From contig JAUXBQ010000001.1 in the NCBI GenBank assembly GCA_030619365.1, forward strand, positions 1 to 42,716: a stretch of DNA of 42,716 nucleotides. The letters are read 5' to 3'. The stretch comes from a candidate division FCPU426 bacterium. Its GTDB lineage: Bacteria; Oederibacteriota; JAAXVQ01; JAUVAV01. Position 1 is the first letter of the stretch. Each line of letters opens with the position of its first letter. The notes under the pieces are model-generated. The model was not told where the DNA came from, made no database searches, and was given only the letters and a program-made list of their open reading frames with translations. This document shows positions 34,064-41,920 of this stretch, in pieces. Position numbers and translations under genes: made by a program.

Positions 34064-34876
34064 TCAGATCCAGTCCTGCAACTTGCAAAACATCACCAGC
34101 GCCGCTTCCACGCGTTCACGCAGACGCTCAGGCCGGCGCGCGTGCAAGGCTCCCTCCGGGGCGTTCAGCAATTCGGGCGCCACGCCGAACCGGATCCAGG
34201 GAACCGGCTGCCGGGCATGCAGGCGCAGCAAATGCCCGTCCGGCGCGGGCGTGTTGAGTCCGACCCGGCCCGGCAGGTCGGAAAAGCGAGCGGCCAGAAT
34301 GTCGCGAAAATCGCGGACCCATTCCGCCGGACAGCTGATTGGCCCGGAATGCGGCAAAGCCTCTCCCCGTTCGTCTCCCTGGTTGCCAAGCGCGAGAATG
34401 ATTCGGTGCGGATCCGGCCGGCTGGGACGACCAACGGAAGTCCCGCTCGATGTTCCCCTCCGGTCGGGGCGGCCAACGGAGGCGGGCAGGACAAAACAAT
34501 CCAACACGGTCTTGACCCGGCCCGCGGCCAGAGCTTCGGAAACCCTGCGGTGCCAGGTCTGATAATAATCGGCCAACAGCCTATGTTTAATCTGTTTGGC
34601 GTTTTTCTTGGCCAGGGCAATGATCGGGGTGTGGTCCGGCCAGGTTTCCGCCAGCGCGTCATCCCGCGGGGCGTCCAGATTCAGCACGGCTGGGGAGAGT
34701 TCGCCCGCCAGCAGGCACTCCAGGCGATCCCCTATATCCATGCTTTCCCGCAGGAGTCGGTTGGCCGTTTCCGCGCCGCGCGGTCGAGGTTCCCTGGGTT
34801 CAGCGTGTAATGCAGGGGGAATCGTATCGCCGGCCTGCGGCAGCACGATCAGGAGCGGAAGTTTTTTCTGGAGCAT
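34064..34876 (-). CDS. Degenerate N-formylglutamate amidohydrolase-like protein
   Basis: The 270-residue protein follows the outline of HutG-type N-formylglutamate amidohydrolases: LLIVLPQAGDTIPPAL, VLNLDAPRDDAL, DYYQTWHRRVSEAL and VLDCFVLPAS, then RIILALGNQGDE. Key positions are changed: the zinc-site histidine of the usual PHSG reads Q (LPQAG), the DLNR-type block reads NLDAPRD, and the DCHS-type histidine is F (DCFV). It is therefore probably not a standard metal hydrolase. Residues 137-150, in a loop after PAS, derive from the palindromic element at 34428-34468, with SVGRP repeated on both sides. It overlaps the 3' end of nadX by 28 bases. The family assignment is moderate and the function unknown. 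Confidence 0.65.
   Translation of the reverse strand: MLQKKLPLLIVLPQAGDTIPPALHAEPREPRPRGAETANRLLRESMDIGDRLECLLAGELSPAVLNLDAPRDDALAETWPDHTPIIALAKKNAKQIKHRLLADYYQTWHRRVSEALAAGRVKTVLDCFVLPASVGRPDRRGTSSGTSVGRPSRPDPHRIILALGNQGDERGEALPHSGPISCPAEWVRDFRDILAARFSDLPGRVGLNTPAPDGHLLRLHARQPVPWIRFGVAPELLNAPEGALHARRPERLRERVEAALVMFCKLQDWI
34428..34468 (-). repeat. Palindromic element core inside a coding region (amidohydrolase-like gene)
   Basis: Read on the minus strand it starts CCCGACCGGAGGGGAACATC and ends GGGACTTCCGTTGGTCG, over 41 bases. Its first 16 bases are identical to the core at 33042-33084, and most of the rest matches. It is inserted in frame without stops and encodes the loop around PDRRGTSSGTSVG. 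Flanking CCGTTGG-C/T-CG sequences repeat on both sides. Confidence 0.8.
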
Positions 34877-35727
34877 GCGTCCAGGTTATTCGGGGCGCAG
34901 GTCCCGGCCTGATCCGCGCCGGCCAGGGCGCGCAGGGTGGCGCTGGCCGAGGCCGCGGCCAGGGCGCTGGTTTTGGAATTTTCCGGGGAAGGAACGTTCT
35001 CGGTGATGGTCGTAAAACGCCCCAGCCGGCCACTGACTTCCAGGGTGTGGACATTACGCCGGCATTGGGGATCGGCAATAATCTCGACCTGGGTCCGGTC
35101 CGGACCAATGCCCGCCAGCGAGACCGCGGCCGCCACGTTCACGTTGGCGGGAAACCCGGCAATGGCCTGGCGGGCCGAACCGCGAAAAACGCGGCGGGCC
35201 GTTTTCAGCTGGGAGAGATTGAGAGGATGTTTTTCAAAATAAGGCGCGCCGGCCAGTCCGCGCGGCGGTTTCCGCGTCGTCAGTTTCACCCGGAAGACGC
35301 CACCCTGCGCGGCCGCGGCCCGCAAGCCGTCCAGGCCGATTACCGCGCCGGAGGGATAATACAGGCCGCGCCCTAAGCGCTGAAACCGGCGCCAAAGGCC
35401 CGGCTGCGTGATCAGGGCACCCACGGACAGCACCAATAAATCCTTTCGCTCGCGCAGCGCGGCGGCCGCGATACTCCGCACGGCCGGGAGCCCGGCCGCT
35501 TCCACCAGGAGATCGCAGGTTTGTGCCGCCTGGGCCAGGGAGACCACGCGGGGCCGCGGCCGTAAGCGGGCGGCCAGCTCCCGCGCCCGTTCCGGAACCG
35601 CGTCGTTCAGGGCTACCAGCCGTAGATGCGATTTCGGGGTCCGGACCAGGTCTTGCGACAACTGCGCGCCAATGGCGCCGCAGCCGATGATTCCCACGCA
35701 GAGCGTCTTTGGGTGCTGGTCCGGCAT
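34849..35727 (-). CDS. nadX: L-aspartate dehydrogenase
   Basis: NadX oxidises aspartate to iminoaspartate with NAD(P), replacing the oxidase NadB in NAD synthesis. It has 292 residues. The Rossmann start is VGIIGCGAIGAQL, followed by the family-specific YYPSGAVIGLDGLRAA, LTTRKPPRGLAGAP, AGFPANVNVAAAVSLAG, ADPQCRRNVHTLEVSG and SPENSKTSALAA. Start ATG 35727 has GGAG 6 bases upstream and overlaps the stop of a 25-codon ORF (TGATG). It lies downstream of nadA, which uses its product. Confidence 0.93.
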   Translation of the reverse strand: MPDQHPKTLCVGIIGCGAIGAQLSQDLVRTPKSHLRLVALNDAVPERARELAARLRPRPRVVSLAQAAQTCDLLVEAAGLPAVRSIAAAALRERKDLLVLSVGALITQPGLWRRFQRLGRGLYYPSGAVIGLDGLRAAAAQGGVFRVKLTTRKPPRGLAGAPYFEKHPLNLSQLKTARRVFRGSARQAIAGFPANVNVAAAVSLAGIGPDRTQVEIIADPQCRRNVHTLEVSGRLGRFTTITENVPSPENSKTSALAAASASATLRALAGADQAGTCAPNNLDACSRKNFRS

Positions 35728-35804
35728 CAGCGCTCCCGCCCGCAGGGCCGTGATTTCACCACCCGGCGCACGATATCAAACCTGGTGCCTTTTATCCGGC
35801 TCAC
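35727..35804 (-). CDS. 25-residue small ORF coupled to nadX
   Basis: GTG at 35804 follows a strong GGAGAAAGATC ribosome site. The frame reads 25 residues, starting MSRIKGTRFDIV and ending very basic (RRVVKSRPCGRER). Its TGA stop overlaps the nadX ATG as TGATG. The strong ribosome site and coupling suggest a translated leader peptide or small protein controlling nadX translation. Similarity to known proteins cannot be judged by eye, so it could still be a chance frame. Confidence 0.5.
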   Translation of the reverse strand: MSRIKGTRFDIVRRVVKSRPCGRER

Positions 35805-35852
35805 GATCTTTCTCCTTTCGCCCGGATCCGCGGACGACGTCTCTAGAAGCTT

Positions 35853-35987
35853 GAGCATTTTGTCGAAATTTGCGAGAGTCGATAGTCGAAAATCGACCGT
35901 CCCGACCGGATGGGTAATCGTATGGAACTTCCTTCGGTCGCATTTGAGCTTTTTATCTAATTTCTATTATCAACTCTCAAATGCTCG
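35853..35987. repeat. Composite palindromic element between nadA and nadX
   Basis: The core at 35901-35941 begins CCCGACCGGATGGG and ends TTCCTTCGGTCGC, like the copies inside the genes at 33042-33084 and 34428-34468. It is flanked by partly complementary arms: GAGCATTTT...GCGAGAGTCGATAGTCGAAAA on the left, and on the right the reverse complement of GAGCATTTGAGAGTTGATAATAG. GCATTTGAG (35940-35948) and CTCAAATGC also pair locally. Together these fill most of the 289-base nadA-nadX gap. Confidence 0.7.
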
Positions 35988-35988
35988 G

Positions 35989-36016
35989 GAGCCTGAGCAA
36001 CTAATTGCTCAGGCTC
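35989..36016 (-). terminator. Perfect 12-bp hairpin directly after nadA
   Basis: GAGCCTGAGCAA (35989-36000) and TTGCTCAGGCTC (36005-36016) are exact complements with loop CTAA, touching the nadA stop codon at 36017-36019. The sequence after it on the minus strand is CCGAGCATTTG, without a T run. It may end or protect the pan-nad transcript. Confidence 0.55.
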
Positions 36017-36952
36017 CTAGGTAACGGCCAGCATACGCTCCAGGGCGGCGACCGCCCGTATCCGGACGTCCTCCGGCACCTCTACCGGGTGGGGCAGCGT
36101 TTCCAGGGCTGTGGCCAAATGATGTAATTGCGTTAGTTTCATGTTCCGGCAAACCATGCGCGAAGAGAGGGGGTAGAATTGTTTGCCTGGATTTTCCCGG
36201 CGCAGCCGGTACAGCAAGCCGATTTCCGTTCCCACGATGAAAGTCCCGGCAGTTTCGGCCCGGGCATAACGTAGCATTTGGGACGTCGAGAGCACCGCGT
36301 CCGCCCGGTCACACACCTCCGGGCGGCATTCGGGATGCGCCATGAATTTCGCCTCCGGATAGAGACGGGCGGCGTCTGTCACCGCGCGCAGCGTGATGTT
36401 ATTGTGCACGCAGCAACTCCCGGGCCAGGGGATAATCCGCTTGGCGGTATGCCGGGCCACCCAGTGCGCCAGGTTCTTGTCCGGCGCGAAAATAACTTCG
36501 GATTGCGGCAGGCTGTTTACCACCGGCAGGGCGTTGGCCGAGGTGCAGCAGACGTCCGCCAGGGCTTTAACCTCGGCCGTGGAATTGACGTACACCACCA
36601 CGGCCGCGTCCGGGTGCTCGGCCCGGGCGCGGGCCAGGTCCTCGGCGGAGATGGTGTCCGCCAGCGGACAGCCGGCTTCGGGCACGGGCAGCAGCACGGT
36701 TTTTTGCGGCGACAGGATCTTGGCGCTCTCGGCCATGAAACGCACGCCGGCAAAGGCGATCACCTCCGCGTCGGTTCGCGCGGCCGTGCGGGCCAGTTCC
36801 AGGGAATCGCCGGTATGGTCCGCCAGGGCCTGGATTTCATCCGGCTGATAATTGTGCGCCAGAATGACCGCCCGGCGGGCGGTTTTCAGGCGCGCGATAC
36901 GCGATGCGAGCTGTTCGCCCGCAGGGGACTGAACAGGGGCAAAGGTCGTCAT
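36017..36952 (-). CDS. nadA: Quinolinate synthase
   Basis: NadA condenses iminoaspartate with dihydroxyacetone phosphate, using a 4Fe-4S cluster, to make quinolinate for NAD. The protein has 311 residues. The three cluster cysteines lie in ADVCCTSANA, AHPECRPEVCD and MVCRNMKLT. The substrate blocks LAHNYQPDEIQ, GDSLELAR and GVRFMAESAKIL are intact. It overlaps panD by 4 bases and is the last gene of the dap-pan operon. NadX, which supplies iminoaspartate, is next downstream. nadC is not in the window. Confidence 0.96.
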   Translation of the reverse strand: MTTFAPVQSPAGEQLASRIARLKTARRAVILAHNYQPDEIQALADHTGDSLELARTAARTDAEVIAFAGVRFMAESAKILSPQKTVLLPVPEAGCPLADTISAEDLARARAEHPDAAVVVYVNSTAEVKALADVCCTSANALPVVNSLPQSEVIFAPDKNLAHWVARHTAKRIIPWPGSCCVHNNITLRAVTDAARLYPEAKFMAHPECRPEVCDRADAVLSTSQMLRYARAETAGTFIVGTEIGLLYRLRRENPGKQFYPLSSRMVCRNMKLTQLHHLATALETLPHPVEVPEDVRIRAVAALERMLAVT

Positions 36953-37371
36953 GCGGGCTTTCCTTTTCTCGCCAACGGCAGTTTCCGGTGCGGTTTAATG
37001 GCGGTTACGCGTATTTCCGTGATCCGGTTCTTTTTATCCACGAAAGCCACGCGGGGACGGAAGTCCGGCAATTCGGCGTCTTCCACGTCGGCGTAGGCGA
37101 TGATGATCACACGGTCGTGCTTGGAAAATAAACGGGCCGCGGCGCCGTTGAGCTGGATCTGGCCCGAGTTCCGGCGGCCGGCGATCACGTAGGTCTCGAT
37201 CCGGGCGCCATTGTCCAGGTTCAGCACGTGCACGCGCTCAAAGGGCAGCAGATCAACCGCCTCACACAGGGCGGAATCTATGGTGATGCTGCCCATGTAA
37301 TGCAGCTGCGCCCCGGTCACCGTGGCGCGGTGTATTTTCGATTTCATCAAGCTGCGTTTCATGTTTTTCAA
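36949..37371 (-). CDS. panD: Aspartate 1-decarboxylase
   Basis: PanD makes beta-alanine from aspartate for pantothenate synthesis. It self-cleaves before serine to form a pyruvoyl group. The cleavage motif is YMGSITID. MLKSKIHRATVT-like residues (MKSKIHRATVTGAQL), VHVLNLDNGARIETYVI and NGAAARL also match. The protein has 140 residues, a little longer than E. coli PanD because of a basic tail (KPHRKLPLARKGKPA). It overlaps panC and nadA by 4 bases each, so both are translationally coupled. Confidence 0.96.
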   Translation of the reverse strand: MKNMKRSLMKSKIHRATVTGAQLHYMGSITIDSALCEAVDLLPFERVHVLNLDNGARIETYVIAGRRNSGQIQLNGAAARLFSKHDRVIIIAYADVEDAELPDFRPRVAFVDKKNRITEIRVTAIKPHRKLPLARKGKPA

Positions 37372-38294
37372 CTCCCCGCCGGCACGCTGACCACGACATT
37401 GTCAATCAGCCGGACGCGGCCCAGCCGTACGGCCACGGCCACCAGCACGTTCCCGGTTAGAATATTCAAATCTTCCAGGGTCTCGGCGTTTTTCGCGGCA
37501 ATGTATTCGATCTCGATCGCCGTCTCATTCCGCAGGCGTTTGCGCACGGCCTCGATTAAATCCTGGGGATTTCGTTCGCCCACCTGCAGCATGCCCTCGG
37601 CCAGTTTCAGGGCCTGGTAAATGCCCGGAGCGGCCAGGCGCTCCTCCTGGGAGAGGTACACGTTGCGGGTACTCTTGGCCAGGCCGTCCGTTTCCCGGAC
37701 CGTGGGCAGCACCATCACCTCGCAGCCCAGATTAAGGTCCGCCACCAGGCGCCGCGCCACCAGGGTCTGCTGAAAGTCCTTTTGACCGAAATAGACTTGA
37801 TGCGGCCGCGTTAGGCTTATCAGCTTGGTCACTACTGTGGCCACGCCGATAAAGTGCGTGGGCCGGGACAGTCCGCACAGGGTCTGCGTTAACCGGTCGC
37901 CGACCACCACCCGCGTGTCAAATCCTTCGGGATACAGTTCCTCCGCCGCGGGCGCGAAGAGCGCGTCGGCTTTCTCCGCGGTGAGCAAGCGGTGATCGCG
38001 TTTAAAATCCCGGGGATACTCGCCAAAATCCTCGCCCGCCCCGAACTGCAAAGGGTTCACGAACAATGACACGATTACGCGGTCACAGGATTTGCGCGCT
38101 TCCCGGATCAGGGACAGGTGCCCTTCATGCAGGGCGCCCATGGTTGGAACCAGGGCGACGGTTTTGCCGTTACGTCGCCAGCGCTCGACCGTAAGTCGCA
38201 TTTCCTTCAGCGTGGTGATCACCTTGGCCCCACGGACGCGCCGGGCCTTGGAGGCCTCTGCCCCGCTCTGATGGGAGGTGGCTTCAACCGTCAT
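37368..38294 (-). CDS. panC: Pantothenate synthetase (pantoate-beta-alanine ligase)
   Basis: This joins pantoate and beta-alanine using ATP. ATG 38294 is preferred (308 residues): AAGGA lies 8 bases upstream and the overlap with panB is only 11 bases. A start at 38345 would overlap panB by 62. The nucleotide-binding PTMGALHEGHLSLIR, VSLFVNPLQFG, the PHQVYFGQKDFQQ block and ETDGLAKSTRNVYL are all present. About 20 residues precede the usual N-terminus. Confidence 0.95.
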   Translation of the reverse strand: MTVEATSHQSGAEASKARRVRGAKVITTLKEMRLTVERWRRNGKTVALVPTMGALHEGHLSLIREARKSCDRVIVSLFVNPLQFGAGEDFGEYPRDFKRDHRLLTAEKADALFAPAAEELYPEGFDTRVVVGDRLTQTLCGLSRPTHFIGVATVVTKLISLTRPHQVYFGQKDFQQTLVARRLVADLNLGCEVMVLPTVRETDGLAKSTRNVYLSQEERLAAPGIYQALKLAEGMLQVGERNPQDLIEAVRKRLRNETAIEIEYIAAKNAETLEDLNILTGNVLVAVAVRLGRVRLIDNVVVSVPAGS

Positions 38295-39087
38295 GTTGCT
38301 TATCCTTTTTGGCTGGGAACCGGCCGCTCTGCACATCCTGATCAAAGGCCTTCATCGCTTCGGCCGCCGCCTGCCCAAGCTCCGCGTACCGTTTGGCAAA
38401 GGGCGGGGTGAAATCTCCGAAGAGTCCCAGAATATCGTGGGTCACCAGGACTTGCCCGTCGCAGTCCGGTCCGGCGCCGCACCCGATAGTGGGAATGGAC
38501 AAGGCGGCCGTCACTTGGGCCGCGGCCCGGGCCGGCACTTTTTCCAGGACCACGGCAAACACGCCGGCGGCTTCCAGCGCCCGCGCGTCGGCCAAAAGTT
38601 GCCGCTCGCCGGCTTCGTCTGTCGCCTGGGTCTGGTACCCGCCCAATTGGTGCACGGCCTGCGGGGTCAACCCCACATGGCCCATGACCGGGATATCCGC
38701 GCGGATAATCGCCGCCACGGTATCCGCCATGTCTTCCCCGCCTTCCAGTTTCACGCCCTGGGCGCCGCCGGTTTGCACCAGGCGTCCGGCGTTACGCACC
38801 GCTTCTTCCCGGGATATCTGGTAGGATAAAAACGGCAGGTCCGCGATTACCAGGCATTGGGGCGCGCCCCGGACCACGGCGGCCGTGTGCCGCAGCATGT
38901 CCTCCATGGTTACCGGCAGCGTACTGGAATGGCCGAGCATGACCTGCCCCAGCGAATCCCCCACCAGGATCACGGGAATCCCGGCCTTCGCCACCCATTG
39001 GGCCAGCGAATAATCGTAGGCCGTGAGCATGCTGAAACGTTCGCGCTTGGCCTTCCATTCCGCCAAATGACGCACAGTGATCGACAT
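38284..39087 (-). CDS. panB: 3-methyl-2-oxobutanoate hydroxymethyltransferase
   Basis: PanB makes ketopantoate, the first step of pantothenate synthesis. It has 267 residues. The TIM-barrel blocks are FSMLTAYDYSLAQWV, PVILVGDSLGQVMLGH, MGHVGLTPQAVHQLGGY, VLEKVPARAAAQVT and IGCGAGPDCDGQVLVTHDILG, all typical. It starts 3 bases after the deoxynucleoside kinase gene. Confidence 0.96.
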   Translation of the reverse strand: MSITVRHLAEWKAKRERFSMLTAYDYSLAQWVAKAGIPVILVGDSLGQVMLGHSSTLPVTMEDMLRHTAAVVRGAPQCLVIADLPFLSYQISREEAVRNAGRLVQTGGAQGVKLEGGEDMADTVAAIIRADIPVMGHVGLTPQAVHQLGGYQTQATDEAGERQLLADARALEAAGVFAVVLEKVPARAAAQVTAALSIPTIGCGAGPDCDGQVLVTHDILGLFGDFTPPFAKRYAELGQAAAEAMKAFDQDVQSGRFPAKKDKQHDG

Positions 39088-39090
39088 GGC

Positions 39091-39738
39091 TTACCCCTGG
39101 AACCCCGCGGGATTGTAGTACTGGGTGCCCTTGCCCATGGTGCGGATTTGCTTCACCAGGTCATTCAGGTCCTGGCGGCTTTTGACGAAGTCAATGTCAT
39201 TGGTATTCACCACCAGGAGGGGCGTTTCCTGATAATGGAAAAAATAATGGTTGTACGCCTGGTTGAGCCGCTCCAGGTATTCCCGCTGCAGGTTTTTTTC
39301 GAACACGCGGCCGCGCTGGGCCAGCCGCTGCACAAGAACGTCGGTGGAGGCCTGCAGGTAGATCACCAGGTCGGGTTTTAAAAACTGGCCGTGCAGCAGG
39401 TTGCAGAGCCGCTCGTAGAGGTTCAGCTCGTTTTCCTCCAGGGTCAGGTAGGCAAAAATCCGGTCCTTGGTAAACAAATAGTCGCACACCACGTTGCGCT
39501 GGAACAGGTCGCCCTGGGCCAGTTCCTGCTGCTGGCGGTAGCGGCTCAGCAAAAAGAAAATCTGCGTCTGAAAGGCGTACCCGCGCTGGTCTTTGTAAAA
39601 TTTTTCCAGGAAGGGATTTTCTTCCGCGGCCTCCAGCACCAGCCGGGAATTCATCTCCTGGCCCAGGCTTTCGCACAGACTGGTCTTGCCCACGCCCAGG
39701 ACGCCTTCCACCACAATGTAACGATTTGCTTCCACCAC
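39091..39738 (-). CDS. Deoxynucleoside kinase family protein
   Basis: This 215-residue P-loop kinase of the dCK/dGK/TK2 family salvages deoxynucleosides to monophosphates. Walker A is EGVLGVGKTSL (11-21). EAAEENPFLEKFYKD, then VCDYLFTKDRIFAYLTL and DLVIYLQASTDVLVQRLAQRGR (lid arginines) match the family, including the DRS-like position read as DYLF. Substrate preference cannot be read. Start is GTG 39738 with AGGAG upstream, 3 bases after folK. A gene at this place beside folK and pan genes is common in several phyla. Confidence 0.9.
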   Translation of the reverse strand: MVEANRYIVVEGVLGVGKTSLCESLGQEMNSRLVLEAAEENPFLEKFYKDQRGYAFQTQIFFLLSRYRQQQELAQGDLFQRNVVCDYLFTKDRIFAYLTLEENELNLYERLCNLLHGQFLKPDLVIYLQASTDVLVQRLAQRGRVFEKNLQREYLERLNQAYNHYFFHYQETPLLVVNTNDIDFVKSRQDLNDLVKQIRTMGKGTQYYNPAGFQG

Positions 39739-39741
39739 GCG

Positions 39742-40257
39742 TTACTCCTCGCTTCCCGTTGCCCAGTCCGGACCGGCCACACGCTTTACGTTCCGCGCGT
39801 CCACCCGGGCCGCCAATTCCGCCACGGTTGCTCCCAGGAGCGGATGCCGCAGGTCCGGTGCCAGTTCCGTCAGGGGCAGCAACACGAACGCCCGTTTTGC
39901 CAGGCGGGGATGGGGCACTTCCAGCCCCGGTTCCCTGATGATCTGATCGTCAAAAAAGAACAAGTCCACATCCAGCGGCCGGGGGGCGTTCTTCGCTTCT
40001 TCCCGCTTCCGGCCGGCCCGTTGTTCCCAGGCCTGTCCGGCCTCCAGCACTGCCCGGGCCGTGGCGCCCGTTTCCACCCAAACCGCGCTGTTGAAATAAT
40101 CCGGCTGGGGTTCGCCGCCGCAGGGAGGTGATATATATAATGAAGCTATCCCGCGTACGCGCCAGCCGGCCTGGCCGCGCAGGGCCTGGACCGCGTGGCG
40201 CAATTGCCCGCGGGGATCCTGCAAATTGCTCCCCAGTCCCAAATACACCTGGTGCAT
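39742..40257 (-). CDS. folK: 6-hydroxymethyl-7,8-dihydropterin pyrophosphokinase
   Basis: FolK transfers pyrophosphate to the pterin in folate synthesis. It has 171 residues, opening with YLGLGSNLQDPRGQLRHAV. QPDYFNSAVWVET follows, and the catalytic metal block is NAPRPLDVDLFFFD (usually R-PR-LDIDLLLY) before VPHPRLAKRAFVLLPLTELAP. No folP or folB gene is near. It starts 12 bases after dapL. Confidence 0.94.
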   Translation of the reverse strand: MHQVYLGLGSNLQDPRGQLRHAVQALRGQAGWRVRGIASLYISPPCGGEPQPDYFNSAVWVETGATARAVLEAGQAWEQRAGRKREEAKNAPRPLDVDLFFFDDQIIREPGLEVPHPRLAKRAFVLLPLTELAPDLRHPLLGATVAELAARVDARNVKRVAGPDWATGSEE

Positions 40258-40269
40258 ATCGGTTCTTCG

Positions 40270-41433
40270 CTAAATCACTTTTTGCAGGCGCTGTACTGCT
40301 TCCTGCAGGCGCGCTTCGGGCGAGGTCAGGGAAAAACGGATAAACCCTTCTCCCGAGGCGCCGAATCCCACGCCCGGCGTGGCCACCACCCCGGCCTCTT
40401 CCAAGAGCCGCGTGGCGAATCCCGCGGAATCATATCCTTTGGGCACCGGGCACCAAATATAAAACGTGGCGCGCGGCGCGGTCACATCGAACCCGGCCTT
40501 TTGGAGACCCGTCACAAATAAGTCCCGCCGCTTCCGGTACACCTCCACCAAGGCCGGAATAATCGCGTCCGCCTGTTCCAGCGCGGTCAGGCCGGCCACC
40601 TGCACGGCGGAAACGGTGCCGGAATCCAGGTTGCCCTTGATCTGGGCCAACGCGCTGATCAGCGCCTGGCCACCTGCGGCAAATCCCAACCGCCAGCCGG
40701 CCATGGAAAACGTCTTGGAAAAACTGTGAAACTCGATGGCCACGTCCTGGGCTCCGGGTATCTGGAGCACCGAAGGCGGCGGTGTCCCTTCATAGTATAT
40801 TTCCGAGTAAGCCATGTCATACACCAGCACCACCTCGTGCTGCCTGCACCACGCGACCGTGTCGCGCAGGAAATTAAGGTCCGCCCCGGCGGCCGTGGGA
40901 TTGTTCGGATAGTTTAAAAATAGCAGCTTGGCCCGCCGCACCACGTCTGTGGGCAAGGCCGCCAGGTCCGGCAGAAAGCCGTTCTGCTTCAGCAGCGGCA
41001 CGTAGACCGGCTCGGCCCCCGCAAACACCGTACCGGAATAATAGACCGGATAACCCGGTTCCGGCACCAGCACCACGTCGCCCGGATTAACAAAAGCCAG
41101 GGGCGCGTGGCCAATGCCCTCCTTGGTGCCGATGAGGGTCAGCACCTCCTGCTGGGGATCCAGCTTTACGCCAAAGCGTTGGTTGAACCAGCCGGCCACA
41201 GCCTCCCGGAAATCCCGTCGTCCCCGTCCCAGGGGATACTGATGGTTCTCCGGATCCTCGCAGGCCGCCAGCAGTGCATCCAGGATCGAACGGGGCGTGG
41301 GCAGATCCGGGTCACCGACCCCCAGGTCGATAACATCCACTCCGCGCTCCAGCGCGGCCCGCTTCTTTTTGTCGATCTCGACAAAGAGATAGGGCGGCAG
41401 CGCCTGAATTCGTTTAGACGGCGTAATGACCAT
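40270..41433 (-). CDS. dapL: LL-diaminopimelate aminotransferase
   Basis: This 387-residue class I PLP aminotransferase carries the lysine-binding block FHSFSKTFSMAGWRLGFA, LFLNYPNNPTAAGA, and VYDMAYSEIYYEG, with DLGVGDPDLPTP near the N-terminus as in DapL. DapL converts tetrahydrodipicolinate directly to LL-diaminopimelate, bypassing the succinylase or acetylase route. The nearby dapB, which makes its substrate, supports this over a general aspartate aminotransferase. ATG 41433 shares one base with the stop of the upstream hypothetical gene. Confidence 0.9.
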   Translation of the reverse strand: MVITPSKRIQALPPYLFVEIDKKKRAALERGVDVIDLGVGDPDLPTPRSILDALLAACEDPENHQYPLGRGRRDFREAVAGWFNQRFGVKLDPQQEVLTLIGTKEGIGHAPLAFVNPGDVVLVPEPGYPVYYSGTVFAGAEPVYVPLLKQNGFLPDLAALPTDVVRRAKLLFLNYPNNPTAAGADLNFLRDTVAWCRQHEVVLVYDMAYSEIYYEGTPPPSVLQIPGAQDVAIEFHSFSKTFSMAGWRLGFAAGGQALISALAQIKGNLDSGTVSAVQVAGLTALEQADAIIPALVEVYRKRRDLFVTGLQKAGFDVTAPRATFYIWCPVPKGYDSAGFATRLLEEAGVVATPGVGFGASGEGFIRFSLTSPEARLQEAVQRLQKVI

Positions 41434-41834
41434 TAACGGTCTGCGTCAGTCCCGGGCGTTTCCCGCAGGTCGTCCTCGCCATGATCCGAGATTTCCCAGG
41501 ACGTGGGCCGGGCTGATTTCCAGGCCGGGTAATGCTTCTCCATCCACTCGGTCCCCGCCTCTTTCAGGGTCAGGGAGGACCCGGCCACTAATTTCCCGGT
41601 CTTGACCAGGTTTTCGGTTTGCAACCACTTGTGGTTAAGAATTTCCTGATAAATTTCCCGGGCCTCGGGTTCGGGGATGACTTTCCCCGTAATTTTTTTC
41701 AGCTTTTGCGTGTACTGCCCGTCCTTAATCGGTTCGATCACGGCCTGCCAGACGTTGTTGCGCGTCAATTCCACATCCACGATGCCATACCCCAGCATGG
41801 TGATGCCCTTGCGATCCAGTTTGATAGCGCTCAT
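41433..41834 (-). CDS. Hypothetical protein between dapB and dapL
   Basis: This 133-residue soluble, charged protein opens MSAIKLDRKGITMLGYGIVDVEL and has an acidic, low-complexity tail (SDHGEDDLRETPGTDADR). No signal peptide, membrane helix or catalytic motif is visible. The core (about 20-110: EPIKDGQYTQKLKKITGKVIPE, EIYQEILNHKWLQTE) looks like a small alpha/beta domain. It shares one base with dapL, so it is coupled to it and may be an accessory of lysine synthesis. That is inference from position only. Confidence 0.8.
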   Translation of the reverse strand: MSAIKLDRKGITMLGYGIVDVELTRNNVWQAVIEPIKDGQYTQKLKKITGKVIPEPEAREIYQEILNHKWLQTENLVKTGKLVAGSSLTLKEAGTEWMEKHYPAWKSARPTSWEISDHGEDDLRETPGTDADR

Positions 41835-41920
41835 TGTCCTTCACTCCCCTGTCTGCACCCGGCGGAGCAGGCGCAAATAAATCATAGAATACCAAAAATA
41901 CCGGCTGTTCTCTATTTTTT

